Below are positions 8,012 to 15,295 of a stretch of DNA of 64,000 nucleotides, piece by piece. The notes beneath the pieces were generated by a model. The model did no database searches. It saw only the letters and a list, made by a program, of their open reading frames with translations, and had not been told where the DNA came from. Every line of letters begins with the position of its first letter. Position 1 is the stretch's first letter. The translations under genes and the position numbers were made by a program. This DNA comes from Sinomonas cyclohexanicum (lineage in GTDB: Bacteria > Actinomycetota > Actinomycetes > Actinomycetales > Micrococcaceae), in the NCBI RefSeq assembly GCF_020886775.1, contig NZ_AP024525.1, positions 248,001-312,000 on the forward strand, written 5' to 3'.

Positions 8012-8830
8012 ATGAAGCGACTCGGCGCCGCGGTTGCGCTCGTCCTCGGCCTCGCGGCACTCGGTGCTCCGCCCGCCCTCGCCGCGCCGGACGGCCCGGG
8101 CGTGAGCGGCGGGTCCACGCAGGCGGCGATCGGGATCGACGTTTCCTGGCCGCAGTGCGGGCAGAGCCTGCCGGCCGACCGTGCGTTCGGGATCATCGGA
8201 GTCAACGGCGGGAAGGCCAACACCACCAACCCGTGCCTTGCGGACCAGCTGCGCTGGGCGGTCGGGTCGCGGGGCGGCACGTTCCAGTCCACCGTGCAGC
8301 TGTACGTCAACACGGGCAACCCAGGTGGGTCCGCGCCGTCGTCCCCGTGGCCCAGCGGCGGGAGCACGCCGTACGGGACGTGCAACGGGTCCGATTCCCT
8401 CGCGTGCGCCTGGCAGTACGGCTGGGACCGGGCGATGGAGGACATGGCGGTACGGCTGGCCCCCGCCGCGCAGGCCGCGGGTCTCATGACAGCGCCGACG
8501 GCGTATACGTGGTGGCTCGACGTCGAGACCGGCAACACGTGGCAGTCGGACACCGCCCCGAACCGGGCCGACCTCGAGGGGATGGCCGCCGCATTCCGCC
8601 ACGAGGGGGTCAGGGCGGGCGTCTACTCATCGCCCTACATGTGGCGTGAGATCGTCGGCACGGTCGACTCCTTGAGCCCCCTGTACGGGCTCAACAGCTG
8701 GCTGCCCGGGGCAATCTCGCTCAAGGGCGCCGTGGCGAACTGCGGGCTCGATCCGCTCACCGCGGGCGGACGCGTGGTGCTCACCCAGTACACGACTGAT
8801 CTGGACTACAACTACTCCTGCTCGGGGTGA
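8012..8830 (+). CDS. Secreted DUF1906 (glycoside-hydrolase-like TIM barrel) protein
   Basis: This exported protein of 272 residues has a signal peptide ending in ALAAPDG (about residue 26). The mature part begins GIDVSWPQCGQ and continues with FGIIGVNGG, WWLDVETGN and GVYSSPYMW, the strand motifs of the DUF1906/GH25-like barrel family found in secreted actinobacterial proteins. LDVE supplies the acidic residues where GH25 lysozymes have their catalytic pair, so a cell-wall or polysaccharide target is plausible but unproven. The two cysteine-containing segments could form disulfides. GATACT lies 7 nt before the start. A deleted paralogue lies directly upstream. Confidence 0.78.
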   Translation: MKRLGAAVALVLGLAALGAPPALAAPDGPGVSGGSTQAAIGIDVSWPQCGQSLPADRAFGIIGVNGGKANTTNPCLADQLRWAVGSRGGTFQSTVQLYVNTGNPGGSAPSSPWPSGGSTPYGTCNGSDSLACAWQYGWDRAMEDMAVRLAPAAQAAGLMTAPTAYTWWLDVETGNTWQSDTAPNRADLEGMAAAFRHEGVRAGVYSSPYMWREIVGTVDSLSPLYGLNSWLPGAISLKGAVANCGLDPLTAGGRVVLTQYTTDLDYNYSCSG

Positions 8831-8909
8831 CAAGGGCTCACCGTCCCTTCTGAACGCCCAGGGGGCGCGGCTAGGCTGGCGGTCAGCGTCACTACGGAAG
8901 GGGTCCGTC

Positions 8910-9971
8910 ATGAAAGCTGCCCGCTACTACGACCGCAAGGACATCCGCATCGAGGACATTCCCGAGCCTGAGCTCAGGCCCGGAACCGTGGCGATCGACG
9001 TCGCGTGGTGCGGCATCTGCGGCACTGACCTGCACGAGTACCTCGAGGGCCCGATCTTCATTCCGCCCAAGGGGTCGCCTCAGCCGATCTCGGGGGAGGA
9101 GGCGCCGGTCACGATCGGCCACGAGTTCTCGGGGACCATCACGGCGCTCGGCGAGGGTGTGACCGACCTCGAGGTGGGCCAGAACGTCGTCGTCGAACCG
9201 TACATCATCCACGACGACGTCGACACCGGGCCCGGTCAGGCGTACCAGCTCTCGAAGGACATGAACTTCATCGGTCTGGGCGGTCGTGGCGGGGGGCTCT
9301 CGCAGAAGATCGTGGTCCAGCGGCGGTGGGTCCATCCCATCGGGGACATTCCGCTCGACCAGGCCGCGCTCATCGAGCCGCTGTCCGTGGGGCACCACGC
9401 GTTTGTCCGTAGCGGGGCCAAGGCCGGGGACGTCGCGATCGTGGGCGGGGCGGGTCCGATCGGCCTGCTGACCTCGGCAGTGCTCAAGGCCTCGGGGCTG
9501 ACCGTCTACATCTCGGAGCTGAGCGAGGCCCGCAAGAAGATGGCGAGGGACACCGGCGTGGCCGACGCCGTGTTCGACCCTCGCGAGGGCGACGTCGCCG
9601 AGCAGGTCCGCGCGCTCACTGGCGGCAGAGGCGCCGACGTTGGCTTCGAGTGCAGCTCCGTCCCCGCGGTCCTGGACATGCTCATGGCCACGGTGCGGCC
9701 CGGCGGGGTGATCGTCAACGTCTCGATCTGGGGCCACAGGCCGCAGGTGGACATGCCCTCCCTCGTGCTCAAGGAGATCGACCTGCGGGGCACCATCGGC
9801 TACGCGAATGACCACCCGAGCACGATCGCGCTGGTCCAGTCGGGCAAGCTCGACCTCGCCCCGTTCATCACGGCCAAGATCCCGTTGGACGCCCTCATCA
9901 CGGAGGGCTACGACCAGCTCATCAACAACAACGAGCACCACGTGAAGATCCTGGTCGACCCCAACGCCTGA
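8910..9971 (+). CDS. bdhA: 2,3-butanediol dehydrogenase-like zinc alcohol dehydrogenase
   Basis: This MDR-family dehydrogenase of 353 residues should interconvert 2,3-butanediol and acetoin with NAD(H) in the cytoplasm. Catalytic zinc ligands are visible in WCGICGTDLHEY and TIGHEFSG, and the Rossmann motif is VGGAGPIGLL. The lobe that normally holds four cysteines for structural zinc has none here (the stretch after VVEPYIIHDD). I believe this is typical of the corynebacterial/arthrobacterial butanediol dehydrogenase subgroup. GGAAGGGG precedes the ATG by 7 nt, and TAGGCT at 8871 is a likely -10. It is convergent with the DUF5997 gene. Confidence 0.82.
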   Translation: MKAARYYDRKDIRIEDIPEPELRPGTVAIDVAWCGICGTDLHEYLEGPIFIPPKGSPQPISGEEAPVTIGHEFSGTITALGEGVTDLEVGQNVVVEPYIIHDDVDTGPGQAYQLSKDMNFIGLGGRGGGLSQKIVVQRRWVHPIGDIPLDQAALIEPLSVGHHAFVRSGAKAGDVAIVGGAGPIGLLTSAVLKASGLTVYISELSEARKKMARDTGVADAVFDPREGDVAEQVRALTGGRGADVGFECSSVPAVLDMLMATVRPGGVIVNVSIWGHRPQVDMPSLVLKEIDLRGTIGYANDHPSTIALVQSGKLDLAPFITAKIPLDALITEGYDQLINNNEHHVKILVDPNA

Positions 9972-10016
9972 CCATTTCGTCCGATGGTGCCCGCGTCCCT
10001 CGTGCAGGGACGGAGT

Positions 10017-10469
10017 TCAGCCGCGGCGCCCGCCTCGCAGCGACCGCTCGGCCGCCGCGCCGTGCTTCGCCGAGGCGGACTTCGCGGCCTTCTCCTCCGC
10101 CTCGGCCTTGACGCGGCGGGCCTCCTCGCGCACGGCGGCCATGTTGGCCCGCTCGGACTGGAGCCACTGGGGGCGGTCCTCGAGCAGCGCGGCGATTTCC
10201 TCCGTGGTGAGCGCCTCCGTGATGCCGGCGCGGGCCAGGCCCGAGATGGTCACGTTGAGCTTCTGGGCGACGACCGGCCGCGGGTGCGGGCCCTTCTCGC
10301 GCAGCTCGGTGAGCCACGCGGGCGGGTTCTCGCGCAGGGCGTCGAACTCCTCGCGCGTCACCACGCCTTCCTGGAACTCCGCGGGGGTGGCGGGGAGGAA
10401 GATGCCGAGCTTCTTCGCGGCGGTGGCCGGCTTCATGGACTGGGACGCGCCTTCGGGGTTCGAGCTCAT
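10017..10469 (-). CDS. DUF5997 family protein
   Basis: This small soluble protein of 150 residues has the DUF5997 pattern: KPATAAKKLGIFLPATP near the start, then FDALRENPPAWLTELR and a charged alanine/lysine-rich C-terminal helix. Its role is not known. It is divergent from the LysR-effector-domain gene at 10492, with 22 nt between the two start codons, so they share a promoter region. I recall the same pairing in other Arthrobacter-like genomes, which would suggest a functional link. An internal ATG at residue 12 is an alternative start. Confidence 0.75.
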   Translation of the reverse strand: MSSNPEGASQSMKPATAAKKLGIFLPATPAEFQEGVVTREEFDALRENPPAWLTELREKGPHPRPVVAQKLNVTISGLARAGITEALTTEEIAALLEDRPQWLQSERANMAAVREEARRVKAEAEEKAAKSASAKHGAAAERSLRGGRRG

Positions 10470-10491
10470 GGATCAAGGCTACCGTTGACCC

Positions 10492-11253
10492 ATGCAGTCC
10501 GAGAGCGTTCCGGCCCTGAAGGTCGCCTTCGTCGCGGGCGTGGCCCCCGGCAAGTGGTTCCACCGGTGGGAGGAGCGCTTCCCCGAGCACCCGCTCGCCT
10601 CCGAGATGGTCGACGATGCCGAGCAGCTCGCCGTCCTGCACGATGGCCGGGCCGACATCGCGTTCGTCCGCCTGCCCGTGGACAAGGACCGCGAGGGGCT
10701 CCACGTCATCCCGCTCTATGAGGAACTGCCGGTCGTCGTCGCGCCCAAGGGGCATGAGATCCAGGCATTCGACGAGGTGCCGCTCGCCGAGGTCCAGGGC
10801 GAGCTGTTCGAGTACGACGGCGGTCCCTCCGAGCGCCTGGACCTCGTCGAGGGCGGGGCGGGGCTCGCGATCATGCCCATGTCCGTGGTGCGGCACTTCA
10901 ACCGCAAGGAGCTGCGCTACCGCCCCGTGACGGGCCTCGAGCCCTACGGCGTGGGGATCGCGTGGCGGCGGGACAATGAGGCGGAGGCCATCCAGGAGTT
11001 CATCGGCGTGGTGCGCGGCCGCGGGGCGAACAGCTCGCGGCAGGCCTCGGTCCAGCGGGACCAGCAGGAGGCCGCGAAGAAGCGGCGTGAGGACATCTCC
11101 ACCTCCCAGTCCAAGGAGATGAAGGCGCGGAACGAGGCTTCCCGTGCCGGGAAGGCCGCACGCGGCGGGAAGGCCGGTGGCCGGTCCGGTGGCCGGGGGC
11201 GGACCGCCGGTGGGAAGGGTCGCCCCGGGGCCGGACGCCGCCGCGGCCGCTGA
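10492..11253 (+). CDS. LysR-type effector-binding domain protein without DNA-binding domain
   Basis: This protein of 253 residues starts directly in the periplasmic-binding-like fold of LysR regulators (LKVAFVAGVAPGKWFHRW) and ends that domain at IQEFIGVVRGRG. The N-terminal winged helix is absent. In its place is a C-terminal tail of about 70 residues, first charged and then very rich in Arg and Gly (for example GGRSGGRGRTAGGKGR), which could bind nucleic acid. TACCGT 6 nt before the ATG suggests leaderless translation and supports this start. It may be a ligand sensor working with a partner; its divergent neighbour DUF5997 is the obvious candidate. Confidence 0.75.
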   Translation: MQSESVPALKVAFVAGVAPGKWFHRWEERFPEHPLASEMVDDAEQLAVLHDGRADIAFVRLPVDKDREGLHVIPLYEELPVVVAPKGHEIQAFDEVPLAEVQGELFEYDGGPSERLDLVEGGAGLAIMPMSVVRHFNRKELRYRPVTGLEPYGVGIAWRRDNEAEAIQEFIGVVRGRGANSSRQASVQRDQQEAAKKRREDISTSQSKEMKARNEASRAGKAARGGKAGGRSGGRGRTAGGKGRPGAGRRRGR

Positions 11254-11348
11254 GCCCGTGGCGGCGGCCCAGCGTGAGGACCGTGGTGGTCCCCTGCAGG
11301 GCGCATCCGCCCTCCCCAGCCGAGGCGTGGGCACCTAGAGTGAGCAGA

Positions 11349-11972
11349 ATGGAACGCCCCTCAGAGGAAACCGGCCCTGAGATCGAGGTCGTGCCCGCCA
11401 ACGAGGCCTTGTGGGAGGACCTCGCGGCGGTCTTTGGCGAGCGCGGCGACCCCTCGGGCTGCCAGTGCCAGTGGTTCAAGTTCCCCCGCAGCGAATGGAA
11501 GGCCCTGGACCGAGGGGCGCGCGAAGGGCTCCTTCGCGCGCAGACCGAGTGCGGTACCCCGGGCGCCGAGGCGACCTCGGGCCTCGTGGCGTACCGGGAC
11601 GGGGAGCCGGTGGGCTGGGCAGCCGTCGAGCCCCGCACCGAGTACCCGCGGTTGGCAGGAATGAAGGTCCCGTGGGCGGGCCGCGAGGAGGACAAGGAAG
11701 ACCCCGGCGTGTGGGCCGTCACGTGCTTCGTGACCCGCAAAGGCTACCGTCGGCAGGGCGTCAGCCGGGCCCTCACGGCAGCCGCAGTGCGCTTTGCCCG
11801 CGAGCGGGGGGCCCGCGCCGTCGAGGGCTATCCGATGCTCGTCGAGCCGGGCAAGGAGTACACGTGGGGGGAGCTGTTCGTGGGCGTCCGGGACGTGTTC
11901 GCCGATGCGGGCTTCCGGGAGGTCAGCCACCCGTTCCCGCGTCGCGTGGTCATGCGGATCGACTTCGAGTAG
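11349..11972 (+). CDS. GNAT family N-acetyltransferase
   Basis: This acetyltransferase of 207 residues has the acetyl-CoA loop in VTCFVTRKGYRRQGVSRAL, where the RRQGV segment corresponds to the Q/RxxGxG/A motif, followed by AVRFARERGARAVEGYP. The N-terminal segment GCQCQWFKFP with clustered cysteines and tryptophan is typical of a small actinobacterial GNAT subgroup with unknown acceptors. TAGAGT lies 7 nt before ATG 11349, which supports this start and a leaderless mRNA. The alpha/beta hydrolase gene begins 10 nt after the stop, so the two are probably cotranscribed. Confidence 0.8.
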   Translation: MERPSEETGPEIEVVPANEALWEDLAAVFGERGDPSGCQCQWFKFPRSEWKALDRGAREGLLRAQTECGTPGAEATSGLVAYRDGEPVGWAAVEPRTEYPRLAGMKVPWAGREEDKEDPGVWAVTCFVTRKGYRRQGVSRALTAAAVRFARERGARAVEGYPMLVEPGKEYTWGELFVGVRDVFADAGFREVSHPFPRRVVMRIDFE

Positions 11973-11982
11973 GGCCGCACCG

Positions 11983-12771
11983 GTGGGGGAGAGGGACCCG
12001 TTCGAGGGCATGCCGGCGTTCTCGATGGGCAAGGGCCCGCCGCTCGTGGTCCTGCCGGGCCTCACGCCGCGGCACACGGTTCCCCGCGGCCCGGCGTTCC
12101 TCGCCGAGACGCGCTCCCTGGGCCCGCTCGCGCGGCGCCGGACGGTCTGGTGGGTCAACCGCCGCGAGGGCCTCGACCCCTCTGCGACCATGGCGGACAT
12201 CGCTGCGGACTACGCCGAGCGGCTCCCCCGCCTCGGTCGTCCCGTGGACGTCCTGGGCATCTCGACGGGCGGGACCGTGGCGCTGCAGCTCGCAGCGGAC
12301 CACCCCGAACTCGTGCGGCGCCTCGTGCTCGTGGCCTCCGGCTGCAGGCTGGGCCCGGCGGGCAAGGCAGGCCAGCGTGCACTCCTGGCCAGGATCGAGG
12401 CCGGCGACCTCCGCGGCGCCGGCGCCGAGATGGTTCGGCTCGTCGGCGTGCGCCCCGCGGCACGGAGCCTCGAGGGGTGGGCTGGCTGGCTTGTGGGGCC
12501 ATGGATGTACCGAGGGTCCACTGCGGACGTCGCGGCGGTCCTCCGAGCCGAGGATGACTTCGACCTGACAGACCGCCTCGCCGGGATCGGCGTGCCGACC
12601 CTCGTGATCGGCGGCGACGAGGACACACCCTATGGCCCGGCCGTGTTCCGCGACACCGCCCGCGGCCTGCCCCGCGGCCGGCTCATCATGTATTACGGCC
12701 GCGGCCACGTGGGCGTCCAACTCACCCCCGGCTTCACCCAGGACGTCCTAGGCTTCCTCGACGCTCCCTGA
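11983..12771 (+). CDS. Alpha/beta hydrolase
   Basis: This is a cytoplasmic alpha/beta-hydrolase-fold protein of 262 residues. The nucleophile elbow is GISTGG (serine near residue 95), the acid is in IGGDED and the histidine in YGRGHVG, so the catalytic triad is complete. An oxyanion-hole segment LVVLPGLT lies near the start. It should hydrolyse an ester, amide or similar bond; the substrate is not readable. A GTG at 11983 starts 10 nt after the GNAT stop, and an ATG at 12010 is an alternative that leaves the fold intact. It is convergent with the NERD-helicase gene. Confidence 0.78.
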   Translation: MGERDPFEGMPAFSMGKGPPLVVLPGLTPRHTVPRGPAFLAETRSLGPLARRRTVWWVNRREGLDPSATMADIAADYAERLPRLGRPVDVLGISTGGTVALQLAADHPELVRRLVLVASGCRLGPAGKAGQRALLARIEAGDLRGAGAEMVRLVGVRPAARSLEGWAGWLVGPWMYRGSTADVAAVLRAEDDFDLTDRLAGIGVPTLVIGGDEDTPYGPAVFRDTARGLPRGRLIMYYGRGHVGVQLTPGFTQDVLGFLDAP

Positions 12772-12781
12772 GCGCGTCCGC

Positions 12782-14461
12782 CTACGGCGCGTCGACTCGG
12801 CCGGCGACGGCTTCCGCGAGCCGTTTCGCGACCGCGGGCCCGCCGCACGCCTCGATCTCTGCCCGCGGCCCCACGACTACGAGCTTGGTCCGTGCCCGGC
12901 TCATCCCCGTGTACAGGAGCTCCCGGCCCAGCCCGGCGTGCCATCCGTTGACGGCGAGCACCACCGCGGACCGCTCGAGACCCTTGAAGCCCTGAACACT
13001 CGAGTAGAAGACGTCCCGGTCGCCGAAGTACCCCGCCCAGTAGCCGGCCTTCCCGTGGTGCCGGATCTGGTTCTCCTGCTCGGGGTGCTTGTACTTGGTG
13101 GTCAGCAGGGCGATCTGGCCGGGGTCCCAGCCGTCGGCAATCAGGTGATCGACGGCGTCGTCCGCGGCGGCCACAGCCTCCGAGGCGGGCACGTCGATCA
13201 GCTCGACGGGCTCACCGCCGAGCCCCGGCACGCGCTGACTGTGGCCCGTGAACGCGCCGGCGAGGTTGGCGATCTGCTTCGTATTGCGCAGGTTCTCCCG
13301 GAGCGAGAGCGGGACCATGCCCAGCGGGCGGACCGGGCGGCGGTGGTAGACGGACTGGTTGGAGTCGCTGAAGACGAAGAGGCCGTTGCCGCCGCGGTCC
13401 GTCAGGAGGGCGATCACCGCCTCCCACCACAGCGGGCGGAAGTCCTGGCCCTCGTCCACGACGATCGCGTCGAAGCGCTGCTCGCGCGGCAGGGACCGGG
13501 CCGCCCGGGTGAGCGCCTGCGGCAGGCGGACGTCCCAGAAGAGCTGCGGGTCGACGTCGTGCGCTGCGGGCAGCAGGTGCGGCGCGGACGGAACTCCGAG
13601 GAACTCCGCGAGGTCGTGGAACGCGCCGACGTACTCGGCGGGCCGCTTCCACCGGCCGGCCACCTCGTTGAGGTGCCCGGCAAGCCCCTGATTGAAGCAG
13701 AGCACGGCCACGCGCCCGCCGCCCTCGGTGAGCCTCCGGGCCTGCTCGAGGGCGAGGTACGTCTTGCCGCTGCCGGCGGGGCCCTGGATGTGGAGGCGCG
13801 GCTGCTCGGCGAGGACGTCGAGGAGGACTCGCTGGTTCTCGGTGAGGTGGTCGGCGTGGTCCTCGAGCTCGACGGCGCCCGCCCGCACCGGTCCGAGGTC
13901 CTCGGTGTTCGCGAGGATCGCCGTGATGAGGTCCTCGAAGGGGCTCTCGCTCGCAACCTGCGGGGTGGTGCCTATGCCTTCGGCATGGATCGCGGCCTTG
14001 ATCTTCTCGGCGAGGTGGTCCAGGTCGTCCCTGCCGGCGAGGATCGAGAGGGGCGTGCCCGGGGCGTTGAAGTCGTGGCCCACGCGGGTGAACGGGAAGA
14101 CGACGAGCTCCGCGAAGCGGGCCGCGTGCGCGTCCGTGCCCGCGAGGTACTCGCGGAGCTTGTGCTTCGCCGCGCGGACCTGCCGCACCGGGTCCTCGAT
14201 GGGGTGGTCCTCGCCGCGGTGGCCGCGGCTGAACCAGCGCCCGTGGGTGCGCCGCACGGTGCCGCCCTTCACCTCGAGGACGGCCACCCCCACCCCGGGC
14301 CACAGCACGAGGAAGTCGATCTCGCGCTGACCGAGATGGGCGATCTGGAGGGAATGGAACACGGTGGCCTGCTCGGGCAGCTGCGCCATGAGCCGGTTCC
14401 AGATGAGTTCCTCGCCCGTGTTCCCGCCGAACTCCGGTGCCTCCGGGTAGCTCGTCGCCAT
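12782..14461 (-). CDS. NERD nuclease-domain / UvrD-like helicase fusion
   Basis: This protein of 559 residues has two parts. The N-terminal NERD domain (about residues 10-130) shows a restriction-like active site, EIDFLVL followed by VLEVKGG. From about residue 210 there is a superfamily 1 helicase core with Walker A GPAGSGKT, Walker B VVDEGQDF, motif III VFSDSNQS and a motif VI-like YTGMSRART. NERD-helicases are thought to act in DNA processing or repair, and some lie in defence islands; no defence genes are adjacent here. It should be cytoplasmic. GGAGG lies 6 nt before the start. A Nudix gene lies 73 nt upstream on the same strand. Confidence 0.83.
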   Translation of the reverse strand: MATSYPEAPEFGGNTGEELIWNRLMAQLPEQATVFHSLQIAHLGQREIDFLVLWPGVGVAVLEVKGGTVRRTHGRWFSRGHRGEDHPIEDPVRQVRAAKHKLREYLAGTDAHAARFAELVVFPFTRVGHDFNAPGTPLSILAGRDDLDHLAEKIKAAIHAEGIGTTPQVASESPFEDLITAILANTEDLGPVRAGAVELEDHADHLTENQRVLLDVLAEQPRLHIQGPAGSGKTYLALEQARRLTEGGGRVAVLCFNQGLAGHLNEVAGRWKRPAEYVGAFHDLAEFLGVPSAPHLLPAAHDVDPQLFWDVRLPQALTRAARSLPREQRFDAIVVDEGQDFRPLWWEAVIALLTDRGGNGLFVFSDSNQSVYHRRPVRPLGMVPLSLRENLRNTKQIANLAGAFTGHSQRVPGLGGEPVELIDVPASEAVAAADDAVDHLIADGWDPGQIALLTTKYKHPEQENQIRHHGKAGYWAGYFGDRDVFYSSVQGFKGLERSAVVLAVNGWHAGLGRELLYTGMSRARTKLVVVGPRAEIEACGGPAVAKRLAEAVAGRVDAP

Positions 14462-14534
14462 GTCCCCTCCTCGACGCGGCGCCGCAGGGGAGCCGATGAG
14501 GCGAGTCTTTCACAGCGCCGCCCCTCGGCCCGCC

Positions 14535-15014
14535 CTACGCGAGCAGGCGGCCGAGCGCGTCGAGGAGCGGTACCTGGCCCTTGACGAGCTTCTCGCGGGC
14601 GACCGGCTCCGTGAACCATTCCGCGCGGTCCACTTCCGGCACGTCCAGGATGCGGCCCGACCCCCGCGGCCACTCGAGTGGGAACGTGTTGCTCACGATC
14701 TGTGCGGGCGCGAAGTCCGCCTCCGCGGTGAAGACCGTGAGCCGCTTGCCGGAGGGCTGCCGGAACTCTCCGAGGTGCTTGTACTGGACGTCAGGCGGCG
14801 GGGTGCCGATCTCCTCGGCGAACTCGCGCTGCGCGGCCGCGAGCGGGCTCTCGTCCTCCTCGTAGAGGCCCTTGGGGATGGACCATGCGCGCTCGTCCTT
14901 GCGCGCCCAGAACGGCCCGCCCATGTGGGCGATCCACACCTCGAGTCCCGCGGCGCCGCCGTCCGCGCTCGGCACGCGGCGGTACAGGAGGAGCCCCGCG
15001 CTGAGAACCGTCAT
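14535..15014 (-). CDS. Nudix hydrolase
   Basis: This Nudix-fold pyrophosphohydrolase of 159 residues has a complete Nudix box: it begins at GLYEEDES and ends REFAEEIGT, with the glycine, arginine and glutamate metal-binding positions all present. The surrounding text (AHMGGPFWARKDERAWSIPKG at residues 30-50, then LDVPEVDRAEWF) matches NTP-pyrophosphohydrolase relatives of MutT. It hydrolyses a nucleoside diphosphate derivative or a modified NTP; the exact substrate is unknown. It is probably cotranscribed with the downstream NERD-helicase. Confidence 0.82.
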   Translation of the reverse strand: MTVLSAGLLLYRRVPSADGGAAGLEVWIAHMGGPFWARKDERAWSIPKGLYEEDESPLAAAQREFAEEIGTPPPDVQYKHLGEFRQPSGKRLTVFTAEADFAPAQIVSNTFPLEWPRGSGRILDVPEVDRAEWFTEPVAREKLVKGQVPLLDALGRLLA

Positions 15015-15133
15015 GGGGTTCAGGGTATAGGTCTGCGTCGGGCATCCGGGTTCAGGACCAAGGCCCCTGTAGCCAAGCCACGAAACCTACGGTTCGAGAG
15101 TGGGCCGGAGAAGTGAGGGCGACGACGATGTCT

Positions 15134-15162
15134 GACGCGAAGGTTCGAAGAATCTTCGCGTC
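15134..15162. other. Hairpin of unknown role between the Nudix gene and putA
   Basis: GACGCGAAG at 15134-15142 pairs with CTTCGCGTC at 15154-15162 around an 11-nt loop that contains TTCGAA. It stands in the 281-bp spacer between putA and the Nudix gene (15015-15295), which otherwise holds only the family B repeat at 15196-15250 and a doubled CAGGAGCTG unit at 15248-15271. There is no T-tract. It could be a second terminator arm or a regulator site. Confidence 0.45.
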
Positions 15163-15195
15163 ACCATGGTGCGCTCCGAAGGCGGCGCCCCCATG

Positions 15196-15250
15196 CTGAG
15201 GGTCATGTTCTGGAGGTCACGCGATGTGACTCCCAGAACATGACCCTCAG
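15196..15250. repeat. Family B inverted repeat downstream of putA
   Basis: The arms at 15196-15220 (CTGAGGGTCATGTTCTGG then AGGTCAC) and 15226-15250 (GTGACTCCCAGAACATGACC then CTCAG) pair over 25 nt with two internal mismatches and a 5-nt loop. It starts 46 nt after the putA stop codon, where a terminator is expected. The inner part is the same as in the copy at 46399-46455, while the outer five pairs differ but still pair. Confidence 0.75.
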
Positions 15251-15295
15251 GAGCTGGCCTCCAGGAGCTGACTCTTAGAGGTGAACGGCGTCCTT

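Noticed and set aside
8910-9971. Butanediol dehydrogenase as defective because the structural-zinc cysteines are absent
   Set aside because: The catalytic zinc ligands are intact, and loss of the structural site appears normal in the corynebacterial/arthrobacterial subgroup.
12938-14584. 548-codon open frame opposite the NERD-helicase gene
   Set aside because: It has no recognisable motif, and the minus strand carries intact helicase and nuclease motifs over the same bases.
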